Assembly: GCF_000312445.1 (NCBI RefSeq)
Contig: NZ_HE997182.1
Coordinates: 298,913 to 362,912 of the forward strand
Length of the DNA: 64,000 nt
DNA from: Phocaeicola abscessus CCUG 55929
Lineage (GTDB): Bacteria > Bacteroidota > Bacteroidia > Bacteroidales > Bacteroidaceae
Reading direction: 5' to 3'
The translations under genes were made by a program, and so were the position numbers. How positions within the stretch are numbered: position 1 is the first letter of the stretch; each line of letters begins with the position of its first letter. Positions 53,568-63,928 of the stretch are shown in pieces. Under the pieces are notes generated by a model. That model worked only from the letters and a program-made list of their open reading frames with translations. It was not told the DNA's origin and searched no databases.

Positions 53568-53589
53568 CTTATCGTTACCTCATTTTATT
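53568..53589 (+). repeat. 22-bp direct repeat, right copy
   Basis: CTTATCGTTACCTC followed by ATTTTATT; partner of 52327-52348. An inverted GGTAACG lies nearby at about 53611-53617. Confidence 0.75.
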
Positions 53590-53763
53590 CACACACATTT
53601 GGCTAACGATTTGGTAACGTATCTTCTGCACAAATCCACATTTTCTGCACTTTCACCATCAAAGCAGCACACGGCAATAATCCGTATTTCTCACACATTC
53701 TCAACCACTTACCATCAATCTACATAAATCAACCTTTTTCTTGCATTTGCCCGCTAAAATGTG

Positions 53764-53771
53764 TACTTTTG
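53764..53771 (+). promoter_or_regulatory. Bacteroidales promoter (TTG-N20-TACTTTTG)
   Basis: A -7 box TACTTTTG with TTG at 53741-53743, 20 bases upstream, the best-spaced promoter in the window. No plus-strand gene follows before the terminator at 53819. Confidence 0.55.
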
Positions 53772-53778
53772 CCCATAT

Positions 53779-53855
53779 TGTGATGATTTTTTTTGTGGTA
53801 GAATAAAATTACACAATTAGGGCTGAAATCGTGTTGAATTCAGCCCTTTATTTTA
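53779..53855 (+). ncRNA. Candidate small RNA between the integrase and the hybrid regulator
   Basis: A well-spaced promoter (53741-53771) is followed within about 80 bases by the terminator AGGGCTGAA/TTCAGCCCT and a T-rich tract. There is no ORF. It converges on the regulator gene whose stop is at 53921, so it could also pair with the 3' end of that mRNA if it reads further. Expression is inferred. Confidence 0.35.
53819..53847. terminator. Bidirectional terminator
   Basis: AGGGCTGAA (53819-53827) and TTCAGCCCT (53839-53847) form a perfect nine-base-pair stem with T-rich DNA on both strands after it. It can end both the hybrid regulator transcript (leftward) and the candidate small RNA (rightward). 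Confidence 0.75.
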
Positions 53856-53920
53856 ATTACAAAAAACTTTTATCGGACAGCAATATAAAAAGATACAACT
53901 GCATCAGAAAACCATGATTT

Positions 53921-56900
53921 CTAACCTTCACGTTCAAAATCCTTAGGCAAAACTCCAAATTGTTTGTAAAAGCACTTAGAAAAATACGAAGATGAACTAA
54001 AACCTACAATAAAAGCTATCTCATTAATCCGATATTCCTTTTCTCTCAAAAGCTCTGCTGCTTTTTTAAGGCGAATCAAACGTATAAAATCATTAGGAGT
54101 CAATTCAGAAACATTCTTTAATTTTCTATACAAAGTAGCACGGCTCATATTCATCATTACAGCCAAAGAATCTACATCAAGATCAACCTCATCCAATCTG
54201 GAATGAATGATCTCTACAAGCTTATTCAGAAATTCTTCATCTGCCTTAGAATGTGCAATCACCTCTATTTTAGTTTCTGGTGATTTCTTATAAGCATCCT
54301 GAATCTTCTTTCTGTTAATTAACAGATTCTCAATACGGGCATACAGATAATCAACTGAATAAGGCTTTGCAATATATTCATCTGCTCCAATTTTCAATCC
54401 ATCCAGTTGCACCTGTAAGCCAGTCTTAGCAGTCAGCAGAATAACTGGTATATGACTATACCGCAAGTCTTCTTTCACACTTTTACACAAAGACATTCCA
54501 TCCATAACAGGCATCATCACATCACTAATAATCAAATCTACAGTATTTTTTGCCAGCACATCCAATGCTTCTTGTCCATTTCCTACATTAATTACACGAT
54601 ATTTACGTTCAAGCTGACGAGCCAGGAATGACTGGAATTCCTCATTATCTTCAACAGATAAAATAACTCTCTTGCTTCTCTCATCCTCCAAATCCATATC
54701 CGAATGAGATTCAGGCCCTGTTTCATCCAGCTGTTCTTCATCGAGCAAAACCAATACATTCTTCTGTTTACGAGGCAATATTATTACAAAAGTAACATCA
54801 TACATTTCCGTATCGATAAAAATAGTCCCATGATGTGTCTCTACCAGAGTTCTTGCAAAAGAAAGTCCAATACCAGTACCTAATGAACCTTCGTCCAACT
54901 TAAAGAACGGAACAAAGACCTGCTCAGCCAATTCCTTGGGTATCTTATCTCCATCGTTCGTAACTCTTAATGTAAACGTATCATCCTGTTCTTCTAAAAG
55001 TACATTGATAAAAGTAGCAGCATGTTTCAGTGCATTATTAAAGATATTACTCATTATCTTTGTGAAGACCTCTACGTCTACATCAGCAATAACTCCATCG
55101 GTCGGGTAACATTCTTTGAAAATGATATTCTGCACATTTACTGCAGGAGCAAATCTTTTTACAGTATCCCTCACAATCTCAGTAATATTAGCATGAACAA
55201 AATTCAATTGCAATCCCTTAGACTCTGTTTTTCTGAAATCTAGAAGTTCATTAACCAACTTAAGCAAGCGATTGGTATTCCGCTGAATTATAGTAAGATT
55301 CTCATAGCATCCATCAGTTTCATCAATGTTTTTCATCACCTCATCTAAAGGTGCTTTTATCAAACTTAAAGGAGTACGTATTTCATGAGTCACATTAGTA
55401 AAAAAACTAATCTTTGCATCATAAAGCTCTGTTTCCTTTTTTCGTTCCAATAATTCAATTGCTTTACGATTTTTCTGCTGCATACGGTTTGTATACTCCT
55501 TAACTATTGCATACAATATTAAAACACCCAATATACAATATAATATATAAGCCCATACGCTCAAATAGAAAGGAGGTAAAACAACAATCTTTATGGTAGA
55601 CATACATTCTTTCCAAGAACTCTCTGTATTTATCGCTCTCACATAGAAAGTATATTGCCCAGGTAGCAAATTAGAATACATTACGCTATATGACTGAGGT
55701 GCATCAATCCAGTCTTTGTCCCATCCATCCAGTTTATAAGCATATTGTGTGTCAGGCTGAGGCGCATAGTTCAAAGCTGCAAATCCTATACTGAACACAG
55801 ACTGATTATAAGGAATACGTAATTGGGATGTATATGCAATAGACTGTTTCAGAACACCTTCTTCTGCAACAGGTACCTCTATATTATTCAACTGAAAGCT
55901 ATTGAAAACCAAATGAGGAGGTTCATGCGAAGGAAGTAAATTGTTGGGGTAAAATGAAACAAGTCCTTTCACACCTCCAAAATAAATTTTTCCAGTACTA
56001 CTTAAGAGACCTGATTTATAATTGAACTGATCACCCAATAAACCATCAAAGTGCGTATAAGACCTAATTTTATCTGTTGACGGATCCAAACAAAAGAGAC
56101 CTTTATTGGTAGCCCCCCATATACAACCGTTCATATCCTCCAGTATTTTGTAAACAACTCCATTAGGCAACCCATTTTTTTCACTATAATATTTAGTGAA
56201 AATATTCCTTGATTTATCATAACATACAAGTCCTGCACCTTCTGTCCCCATCCATATTCGATGTTCTTTATCTTCCAGTAAACAAACAATCATCCGTCCG
56301 CGGATTGTCTCACTCTCAACAACAATCGGGAAATGTTGCCACAAGTTATGATCCTTATCATATCTAAACACACCCTGTCCTAATGTTGCAAACCATAACA
56401 TCCCGTCTGTATCTTCTATGATATCGTTAACTTGAGAATTAATATTCTTATCCTGGATCTGTTCAAATCCATCCATTGATGGGATGTATTGAAACAGACC
56501 ATTCACAGTGCCAATCCACATATTTGCCTTACTATCCTTATAGATAGCATAAATATTATCATTATTCAAGCTATTTTTCAAAGAAGTACTCCGATAGTTC
56601 TTCATTTTACCAGTTTTAGGTTCAAATGTGTACAATCCTTTAGAGAAAGTTCCAATCCACAGTTTTCCATTTTGATTATCAAAACATAAGGCATGAACAT
56701 TGTTAGCTGGTATAAAGTCCTTAGTAAACTTTTTCTGCAAAGGATTAAAACAATTCAAGCCCCCATCTTCTGTCGCAATCCATATATTGTTATCACTATC
56801 CTCGCAGAGTTCACTAATACTTTTCCCACCCAATGAATTTTCTTTTCCTATCATTGGATAATATTTTTCAAAATGTGAATATGATTCTGCAAAATAACAC

Positions 56901-57898
56901 ACTCCACCAAAAAAGGTACCAATCCACATACCTCCTTCCCTATCTTGATATATTGAATGAATAGCATTATCTGGTATTGAATAAGGATCGTTAAACTCAT
57001 GTTGCAGATGAATCAAGCTTTGATCACTTAATGAGTATATATACATACCGGTTTCTGTCCCAAGCCATATACTATTTTTTTTATCAGTATACATGTAACG
57101 CACGAATAAAGAATGACCTTTATCATCTTTAGGAAGAAAAGCAGATAGAGTCTCCTCATGCAAAAGCATAGCCACGACACCATGCTTAACAGTACCTAAC
57201 AGCAATAAATTTGAATCTAATAATAACATACAGTTCACATCATTACCAGAAACATTATCCTCTGTTTTATCAATAATAAACTGTTTTACATTACCAGTAG
57301 AAGGCTCTAATCTAAGAACTCCCTGCCTGTAAGTAGCTATCCAAAGGAATCCATTATCATCAAAGCACAACTGTCTTATCATTCCTTTTCCACGACCCAG
57401 GTATTTATCCAACGAATAAAAAATCTGTTTTTTATCTAAAGTAACACAAACAATACCTTCATCTGATAATGACATCCACATATTTCCTTTTCTATCTTTC
57501 ACAATTGAACGAACAATGCCCATTCTGCCTTCTTCTCCAAAATCCAATTGGGTAAATTTTTCTAGAACAGGATCATAAATAGCAACACCATTATCCGTTC
57601 CAATCCATAAAAGACTATCATTCCCCTCCGCCAATGAAAAAATAGCATCACTTTTAAGACTATATTCACTAAATAAGTCTTTTTTATATACTCTAAACGA
57701 ATTACCATCATACCGGTTTAATCCATCTTGTGTCCCAAACCACATAAAACCTTGTCTATCTTGTAGAATGGCATAAATCATATTTTGAGATAAACCATCT
57801 TCTACTCCCAAAGTCTTAAAATAAAAACTTGACTGTGCCGCAAAAATAGGCCCCCCCCCATATATAAAAATTAATAATAAAATAAAAAGCCTATGCAT
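53921..57898 (-). CDS. Hybrid two-component system regulator (sensor kinase, receiver and AraC domains in one protein)
   Basis: Start chosen at the ATG at 57898 (MHRLFILLLIFIYGGGPIFA, a signal peptide); the longer reading starts at a TTG that lies in the -7 box. Order: Reg_prop beta-propeller repeats (about 25-690), a Y_Y_Y domain (about 720-790), a membrane helix (VWAYILYCILGVLILYAIVK), HisKA with the phospho-His in FFTNVTHEIRTPLSLI, HATPase (NIFNNALKHA, GTGIGLSFARTLV), a receiver (IISDVMMPVMDGM with the phospho-Asp), and a C-terminal AraC helix-turn-helix (MSRATLYRKLKN, INEIAFIVGFSSSSYFSKCF). It senses an oligosaccharide in the periplasm and controls the neighbouring glycan genes. A G9 tract in the signal peptide may slip. 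Confidence 0.97.
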   Translation of the reverse strand: MHRLFILLLIFIYGGGPIFAAQSSFYFKTLGVEDGLSQNMIYAILQDRQGFMWFGTQDGLNRYDGNSFRVYKKDLFSEYSLKSDAIFSLAEGNDSLLWIGTDNGVAIYDPVLEKFTQLDFGEEGRMGIVRSIVKDRKGNMWMSLSDEGIVCVTLDKKQIFYSLDKYLGRGKGMIRQLCFDDNGFLWIATYRQGVLRLEPSTGNVKQFIIDKTEDNVSGNDVNCMLLLDSNLLLLGTVKHGVVAMLLHEETLSAFLPKDDKGHSLFVRYMYTDKKNSIWLGTETGMYIYSLSDQSLIHLQHEFNDPYSIPDNAIHSIYQDREGGMWIGTFFGGVCYFAESYSHFEKYYPMIGKENSLGGKSISELCEDSDNNIWIATEDGGLNCFNPLQKKFTKDFIPANNVHALCFDNQNGKLWIGTFSKGLYTFEPKTGKMKNYRSTSLKNSLNNDNIYAIYKDSKANMWIGTVNGLFQYIPSMDGFEQIQDKNINSQVNDIIEDTDGMLWFATLGQGVFRYDKDHNLWQHFPIVVESETIRGRMIVCLLEDKEHRIWMGTEGAGLVCYDKSRNIFTKYYSEKNGLPNGVVYKILEDMNGCIWGATNKGLFCLDPSTDKIRSYTHFDGLLGDQFNYKSGLLSSTGKIYFGGVKGLVSFYPNNLLPSHEPPHLVFNSFQLNNIEVPVAEEGVLKQSIAYTSQLRIPYNQSVFSIGFAALNYAPQPDTQYAYKLDGWDKDWIDAPQSYSVMYSNLLPGQYTFYVRAINTESSWKECMSTIKIVVLPPFYLSVWAYILYCILGVLILYAIVKEYTNRMQQKNRKAIELLERKKETELYDAKISFFTNVTHEIRTPLSLIKAPLDEVMKNIDETDGCYENLTIIQRNTNRLLKLVNELLDFRKTESKGLQLNFVHANITEIVRDTVKRFAPAVNVQNIIFKECYPTDGVIADVDVEVFTKIMSNIFNNALKHAATFINVLLEEQDDTFTLRVTNDGDKIPKELAEQVFVPFFKLDEGSLGTGIGLSFARTLVETHHGTIFIDTEMYDVTFVIILPRKQKNVLVLLDEEQLDETGPESHSDMDLEDERSKRVILSVEDNEEFQSFLARQLERKYRVINVGNGQEALDVLAKNTVDLIISDVMMPVMDGMSLCKSVKEDLRYSHIPVILLTAKTGLQVQLDGLKIGADEYIAKPYSVDYLYARIENLLINRKKIQDAYKKSPETKIEVIAHSKADEEFLNKLVEIIHSRLDEVDLDVDSLAVMMNMSRATLYRKLKNVSELTPNDFIRLIRLKKAAELLREKEYRINEIAFIVGFSSSSYFSKCFYKQFGVLPKDFEREG
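57851..57859 (-). repeat. G9 homopolymer in the hybrid regulator signal peptide
   Basis: Nine C on the plus strand, coding Gly-Gly-Gly after IFIY. In this copy the frame is open. Confidence 0.9.
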
Positions 57899-57919
57899 AT
57901 CTTTTGTATCTTTTTTATT

Positions 57920-57927
57920 CAAAGGTA
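57920..57927 (-). promoter_or_regulatory. -7 promoter box of the hybrid regulator
   Basis: The minus strand reads TACCTTTG (TAnnTTTG). The predicted start near 57913 gives a leader of about 15 bases to the ATG at 57898. Confidence 0.55.
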
Positions 57928-58045
57928 ATGCTTTAACTAAAAAATCAAACTTAAACTCATATTATTCTCCACCATTAGGTAACAAAATGAGTTGATTTTA
58001 TCATTTTATGATACTCTATTATAAAATCATATTTTCTTTACGGTG

Positions 58046-58053
58046 TATTTTTG
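58046..58053 (+). promoter_or_regulatory. -7 promoter box of the DUF2961 operon
   Basis: TATTTTTG (TAnnTTTG), 27 bases upstream of the ATG at 58081. It is divergent from the regulator promoter, a usual layout for regulator and target. Confidence 0.5.
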
Positions 58054-58080
58054 TATTAAAAATTAAAACAATCAAATACC

Positions 58081-60753
58081 ATGAAACATTTCTTTTTGAC
58101 ATTTATCTATCTTACATGGCTACTTATTCCATCAAATGGAAACAATCAGGTTATTTCTATTGAATCACTTTTACAAGAAATAATAAACAGAGACAAGCTT
58201 CCACAATATCCAGAACCTTTTTATGTAAACAAACAGTTCAGCAGCTACGACCGTGCAACTGTTGATCCTAGCGAAAAAAGTTGGTTCGCAAACTGGGACC
58301 GTTCCATGTTTATTCGTATAGATAACATATAAGGTCGAAAAGAATATGTGATGATGGACACCGAAGGACCAGGAGCAATAGTGCGATTTTGGATGACTTT
58401 TGCCGATCCCGATTGCGGTAAAGGAATATTGCGTATTTACATAGATAATAACGTAAAACCAGCAATTGAAGGTAGCGCATTAGATGTACTTAGCGGTGGG
58501 CAGTTAGTTGGTGCTCCTCTATCTACATCAGTTTCCGATTTAACATCCTACGCTATGCGAGGACATAATCTATACTTCCCTATCCCTTACAAGAAAAGGT
58601 GTAAAGTAACTTATGAAAGTAGTAATATTAAAGATTTCGGAGCAAAGACCGGCGAAGAAGCCGTATACTATAACATAAACTACAGAACCTACGAAAATGG
58701 AACCAAAATAAATTCCTTCTCAAAATATGAGTTGCAGAAGTGCCAGTCAATATTGGCCAATGTTCAAAAAAAACTACAACAACGCACAGTAATTTTCCCT
58801 AATAATACCAACAAAACAGCACTAAAGGCAACACTCGCTCCTAAGCAAACTATATCTAAGAAAATTAAAGGGAATAACAGCGCCATCCGTAAAATAAGTT
58901 TTAAAATTAACGGAACAAACAAAGAGCAAGCTCTTAGAAGTACAATTCTATCCATAAGTTTCGACGGCTACAAAACAGTAGAATGTCCTATAGGAGATTT
59001 TTTTGGAACCGGTTATCAAGTACGTCCTTCCAATACATGGTATACACATGTCGATGCTGAAGGAAATTTATCTTGTTACTGGATTATGCCTTATAAAAGC
59101 GAGTGTATTTTATCACTTGAAAATAGGAGCAATTATATCGTCAATATTACAAACAGTGAAATAATTACAGCTCCATATAATTGGGACAAAAATACAATGT
59201 ATTTCGGTTCTTCATGGCGTCAATACACAAATCTATCCACTGGAGAATTTAAAAACAATGAAGGAGACGGCTATCCTTTCGATATAAATTATGTGACTCT
59301 TCAAGGAAAAGGGGGTTACGTGGGAGACGGAATTACCCTATTCAATACCCGGGATGCATGGTGGGGGGAAGGAGATGAAAAAGTATACGTAGACGGCGAA
59401 AAATTTCCATCACATATTGGGACAGGTACTGAAGATTATTACGGATATGCCTGGTGTCGTCCAGAACGATTTTCAAATCATCCATTTATTGCCCAACCAG
59501 ATGGCAGTGGAAATTTTCACCCAGGATATACCGTAAATCTACGTTTCCGCAGTCTTGATGCCATCCCATTTAAGAAATCTATTAAATTTGATATGGAAAT
59601 GTGGCATTGGGTAAATGCTGTCATCAACTTTGCTCCAGTTACCTACTGGTACATAGCTCCTGAAAATGCAATGCAATCTCCTTCCAGACTAGAAGAAGCC
59701 ATTAAACCTGTCGTAACTGAATTAGAACAGATGCCGCAAACAGCCAAATGGTACAAAGGTAACACACATACCCATAGTACATACTCTGACGGTGATACTT
59801 CTGCTCTAGAGGCTATAGAATGGTATCAGTCTAACAACTACAATTTTTTATTTGTAACAGATCATAACTATCCTCTACAACCAGACAGTATATATGAAAA
59901 TTATTATAACCACTTCATAACCATTCCCGGAAATGAAGTGAGCGACATACGTGCCATACATTCCAGTGCATTAAATACAAAGTGTTACATTCCATATGTA
60001 GCCGGTTATAAAAATAAAATAAAAAACAACGAGTTGCAAACATCTATACTAGATCCATTACCTCAAACAACAGCTGATATAGTAGAATTCCACGCCACCC
60101 AGATATTAAGGAAAGGAGGCTTACCTATACTCAATCATCCAAACTTTCAATCTGGAGTCTATGCCAAAGATATAATTCCGATAAAGAAATTAAAACACAT
60201 GGAAATTTACAATGGACACCCTGATGTTTACAACGACGGGAACGAGAAGCACGCGCCAGTTGAAGTCAAATGGGATTCTGTATTGACCCACAAGCACCTT
60301 ATATATGGCATAGCCTCAGACGATGCACACCATTTCCAAAAATTCGGTAAAGACAAAGCAAATCCTGGTAGGGGTTGGATTATGGTAAATGCTAAGGATC
60401 TGAGTGCAGACAATATCATACAAGGTATTCGTCGTGGCGAGTTTTATACAACAACAGGAGTAATTTTGTCTGAATATATCTATAATAAAGAAGAAAAAAG
60501 TCTGTTAGTTACTGTGGATCCTAATAAAACTGCATGTGAAATACATGTCCCTAAAGAAACATTGACATTCAAAATTCAATTCATTGGTTACAACGGTATT
60601 GTTCTATACGAAACAACAGGACTTCAGGCAATGTATACTGGTCAAAAATCTGACAAATACATTCGCGTAAAAGTTACATGTCAAGCCAATGACAAATGTT
60701 ATACAGCCTGGGGACAACCCATTGAAATAGAAAAAGATTTCTTTAATAACTAA
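58081..60753 (+). pseudogene. DUF2961 (GH172-like) glycosidase fused to a PHP phosphoesterase domain, broken by one in-frame TAA
   Basis: From ATG 58081 the frame reads a signal peptide (MKHFFLTFIYLTWLLIPSNG) and YDRATVDPSEKSWFANWDRS, reaches TAA at 58330-58332, and goes on in the same frame with GRKEYVMMDTEGPGAIVRFW, the DUF2961 core (also DIGTGTEDYYGYAWCRP-like GTGTEDYYGYAW near codon 455). A Lys codon is expected at the stop. From about codon 557 a PHP domain follows (KGNTHTHSTYSDGD, FVTDHNYPL, GLPILNHPNF, YGIASDDAHHF), with the metal-binding His and Asp present. GH172 enzymes act on fructo- or arabinofuranosides. The whole would be 890 residues; the downstream ORF from ATG 58348 lacks a signal peptide. 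Confidence 0.88.
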
Positions 60754-60762
60754 TATCACGAT

Positions 60763-63700
60763 ATGAAAAAGATAAAGTATATAGCCACATTAGTGCTACT
60801 AACCATATGTATTTCGCTAATACAAGCACAGAGCTTAACTCGTATTGATATAAGTTCATCAGAGCAGAAAGGTATAAAAATTGACTATTTTAATGGACTC
60901 CAACAACCTGGCTATCCTTTACCTCTTATTTCGTTCCGTTTGAATAAAACACTGAAGACATCTCTAGACGGGAAAAGGATTTCAGACAACGAGACATTAG
61001 TTGATGGAAAAGTTAATATATCTTTTTCCAAACCAGAATCCTTACAAGAAGGAGGGTTCACTCTGAACGTAACATTACAGAACACTTCCAAAGACACCTT
61101 GAAAATTGGTAATATTGTACCTTTTGGGGAATCAGACAAACATGTATATCTCACAGCAGGAGAAAAAGGGCAGCCTCTGTCCAGAAGTTATATTTTTCGT
61201 CCAGGCTATGCACCAGTAAACGTAACTCTGCCAGATAATTTATGGGAATTAGGGATGGGTATAATCAATGTAGACAATGGCAGCAGCATTGCAGCCATTG
61301 CACGAAGAGACCGTACTCTATCATCACATATCAAAGCTGGCCGTTTCGAAACAACTGTCTATCCACAAGGAAGACTAGTCTATAAGTTGTATATGGATTC
61401 CTACATAGGACGATGGCAGGATGGTGTAAGACTAATGTTCTACGAACGTAAACTATACGACCTACCTTCAGACAAGAAATTCGACAATACACTGTACAAA
61501 CGAGAAGATCTAGAATGGGTACGCCATAACTATGTGGGACATTTCACCCAATTTTGGAACAGTTATGTGTATGATACAGAAAAAGAAGAATATGTCCTCG
61601 ACAAATTCCATGACCTTTCCGAGAAATACTTCGGTGGAAACGACCATTACATGGTTTGGTGTGGATGGCCGGTACTTGGTTTGGACCAACGTAATCAATT
61701 TGATATGACACGCGCACTTCCTGGGGGGCTAGACAAACAAAAGGAAATAGCAAACCACTACAAGGAAAAAGGCACATCCATCTTTACGCACTTCAATCCT
61801 TGGGATATTCCATCAGCTACTGCCCCACTATGGGAATCAAACAAATATGAGAACCCCATGCAGGAAGTATCTAAAATATGTGCACAATGCGGATATTCAG
61901 GTTTTATGTTCGACACCAGGAGCGAAGCCGGCCTCCGTTATCAGAAAGAGTTGGATAAATACAACAACGGAACCACCATATTCCCAGAAGGAATGGCTAC
62001 TCCTGCCAATATGGAATATTGTCTCATCGGACGTACACATGAAGCATTGTCAATGGCTCCTTTTCTGAATCTTACCCGCATGATCAAACCCGAATTTAAA
62101 GTATATCGTCAGGCAACGGTTCAGGGTAAGAGCCACCGTCGTGATTCTGCCCTTTCTTTTTTTAACGGACATGGTGTAGAATTTCAGCTTTTCGTATCAC
62201 CAGAATTGGACTGGGTGCAAGATATGTACCGATTTACAGGAAATACTGTAAGGATTCTACGTGAAAATAGTGACAACTTCCAGACGGCAGACTGGAATCC
62301 TCTATTACCTACTGCGATAGACAGCATTTGGGTTAACGAATGGCCACTAAACAACAAAATAGTCTACACTATCTATTCTCTCCGCCCAGAAGGGTATAGA
62401 GGAGTTCTTTTCGAAGCCAATCCAGGGAATGGTTTCCATTATGTAGATTTATGGAATCATAGAGAAGCTACTATCAGGCAGATAGGATCTAAATACCTAG
62501 TTGTAGCCGACATAGAAGGCTTTCCAGCTGAATATTTGGGAACAGATGCTGAAGCAGCTGTAGGTACCTTTGCACGCTTCCCAGAATTACTCACCATTAC
62601 AGAAAATAATCATGAGCTTGACATAACCTCAGATACCGAAGGAACTCTAAAAATCTGGCAAGGATCTCCATCTTACGATAAACAGCCAGTATACGAAGCC
62701 AGTGGAACACAACATGCCATAAGCCTCAAGAAACTCAGAGCGAACCAATATGAAGGGGATCTTGTAATACAGCTTTTCGATGGGAATATGCTGGCTGACG
62801 AGAGAATTGTAACCGGACAAGCATCTGTATCCAACTCTCCAGTACATAAAGTTATCTATCACAAGAGCAATGAGGCCGGTGAGTACAAGTCAGACATTAT
62901 GGAAGCATCTATGATGCTTGACAAAGATTTACTGAATGTGAAAGCATTCCGAGGAGATACTATTATAATCTATCCTCAAGATATGCGCAATCACCCGAAG
63001 TTACAATTACCGGCCAGTAGTAAACAGTCCGTCAAACTCATTGACAATTTTGGATGGTATGAGGGAGACTTTGTAGTAATGGTAAAACAATATGGAACCG
63101 TTATTGACAGCACCAATCTATACATGCCATACAACCATCCACGTATCTATTCAAAAGAAGAGCATACCATCCCCGTAAGTCAGTGTCCCGAAGGTATGGT
63201 ATACGTAAAGGGAGGAGACTTCATATTTCACGTAAGTCAATATTACGACTGGCTATGCAACTATCCTGTTCAGGACACGGCCACTATTGTAACAGTAAAA
63301 GACATTTACATGGACAAATACCCTGTAACAAACAGCGATTTCTACAAGTTCATACAAGCTACCCAATACCAGCCTAAAATGAAAGAAAACTTCTTGAAAC
63401 ATTGGAGAGATGGTGCTCCTGTGAAAGGAGAAGAGAACCATCCGGTAGTGTTCGTATCATACGAGGACGCCAAGGCCTATGCCAAATGGGTTGGAAAACG
63501 TTTACCTACAGAAAAGGAATGGCAGTATGCAGCTCAAGCAGGTGATCCAAAGCAGATTTATCCATGGGGTACAAAAATAGATTCTACCAAATGCAATACT
63601 GGTAACGGTATACTAGACGCCGTAGGTAGCTATCCACAAGGGGCCAATCCATTGGGATTAGAAGACTTGGTGGGAAGTATATGGCAAATGACTAATGACT

Positions 63701-63894
63701 GGTATCACTCTGGTATACGTTCGTATATCATGCTCAAAGGTTCAGCTTACTACAAGGCCAACTCAAGTTGGTGGTATGTTCAGGGAGGTGCCAAACCATT
63801 AACTTATCGCCAGCAATTGTTCCGGCTTTCTCAATCCTACGAACGTAATGGTACAACCGGCTTTAGATTGGTAAAAGACGCTGAACAAAAGTGA
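60763..63894 (+). CDS. Large putative glycosidase with a C-terminal FGE/SUMF1-fold domain lacking catalytic cysteines
   Basis: 1043 residues with a signal peptide (MKKIKYIATLVLLTICISLIQA). The middle (about 240-600) looks like a TIM-barrel glycosidase: GGNDHYMVWCGWPVLGLDQR, YKEKGTSIFTHFNPWDIP, CGYSGFMFDTRSEAGLRY. I do not recognise its family. The C-terminal part (about 805-1043) is the FGE/sulfatase-modifying fold (GMVYVKGGDF, YPVTNSDFYKFI, HPVVFVSYEDAKAYAKWVGKRLPTEKEWQYAA, GLEDLVGSIWQMTNDWY, GTTGFRLV). The final segment GSAYYKANSSWWYVQGGAKP has no Cys, so formylglycine-generating activity is not expected; sugar or protein binding is more likely. It follows the DUF2961-PHP gene by nine bases. 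Confidence 0.8.
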   Translation: MKKIKYIATLVLLTICISLIQAQSLTRIDISSSEQKGIKIDYFNGLQQPGYPLPLISFRLNKTLKTSLDGKRISDNETLVDGKVNISFSKPESLQEGGFTLNVTLQNTSKDTLKIGNIVPFGESDKHVYLTAGEKGQPLSRSYIFRPGYAPVNVTLPDNLWELGMGIINVDNGSSIAAIARRDRTLSSHIKAGRFETTVYPQGRLVYKLYMDSYIGRWQDGVRLMFYERKLYDLPSDKKFDNTLYKREDLEWVRHNYVGHFTQFWNSYVYDTEKEEYVLDKFHDLSEKYFGGNDHYMVWCGWPVLGLDQRNQFDMTRALPGGLDKQKEIANHYKEKGTSIFTHFNPWDIPSATAPLWESNKYENPMQEVSKICAQCGYSGFMFDTRSEAGLRYQKELDKYNNGTTIFPEGMATPANMEYCLIGRTHEALSMAPFLNLTRMIKPEFKVYRQATVQGKSHRRDSALSFFNGHGVEFQLFVSPELDWVQDMYRFTGNTVRILRENSDNFQTADWNPLLPTAIDSIWVNEWPLNNKIVYTIYSLRPEGYRGVLFEANPGNGFHYVDLWNHREATIRQIGSKYLVVADIEGFPAEYLGTDAEAAVGTFARFPELLTITENNHELDITSDTEGTLKIWQGSPSYDKQPVYEASGTQHAISLKKLRANQYEGDLVIQLFDGNMLADERIVTGQASVSNSPVHKVIYHKSNEAGEYKSDIMEASMMLDKDLLNVKAFRGDTIIIYPQDMRNHPKLQLPASSKQSVKLIDNFGWYEGDFVVMVKQYGTVIDSTNLYMPYNHPRIYSKEEHTIPVSQCPEGMVYVKGGDFIFHVSQYYDWLCNYPVQDTATIVTVKDIYMDKYPVTNSDFYKFIQATQYQPKMKENFLKHWRDGAPVKGEENHPVVFVSYEDAKAYAKWVGKRLPTEKEWQYAAQAGDPKQIYPWGTKIDSTKCNTGNGILDAVGSYPQGANPLGLEDLVGSIWQMTNDWYHSGIRSYIMLKGSAYYKANSSWWYVQGGAKPLTYRQQLFRLSQSYERNGTTGFRLVKDAEQK

Positions 63895-63928
63895 TATAAT
63901 GATATTGTAAATAATATAAATTCACTAC

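Noticed and set aside
58330..58332. Stop-codon reassignment or programmed readthrough (with the TAG at 43399)
   Set aside because: The two stops are different codons (TAA, TAG) at positions where different residues (Lys, Trp) are expected, and other genes use both as normal stops. Point mutation is the simpler explanation.
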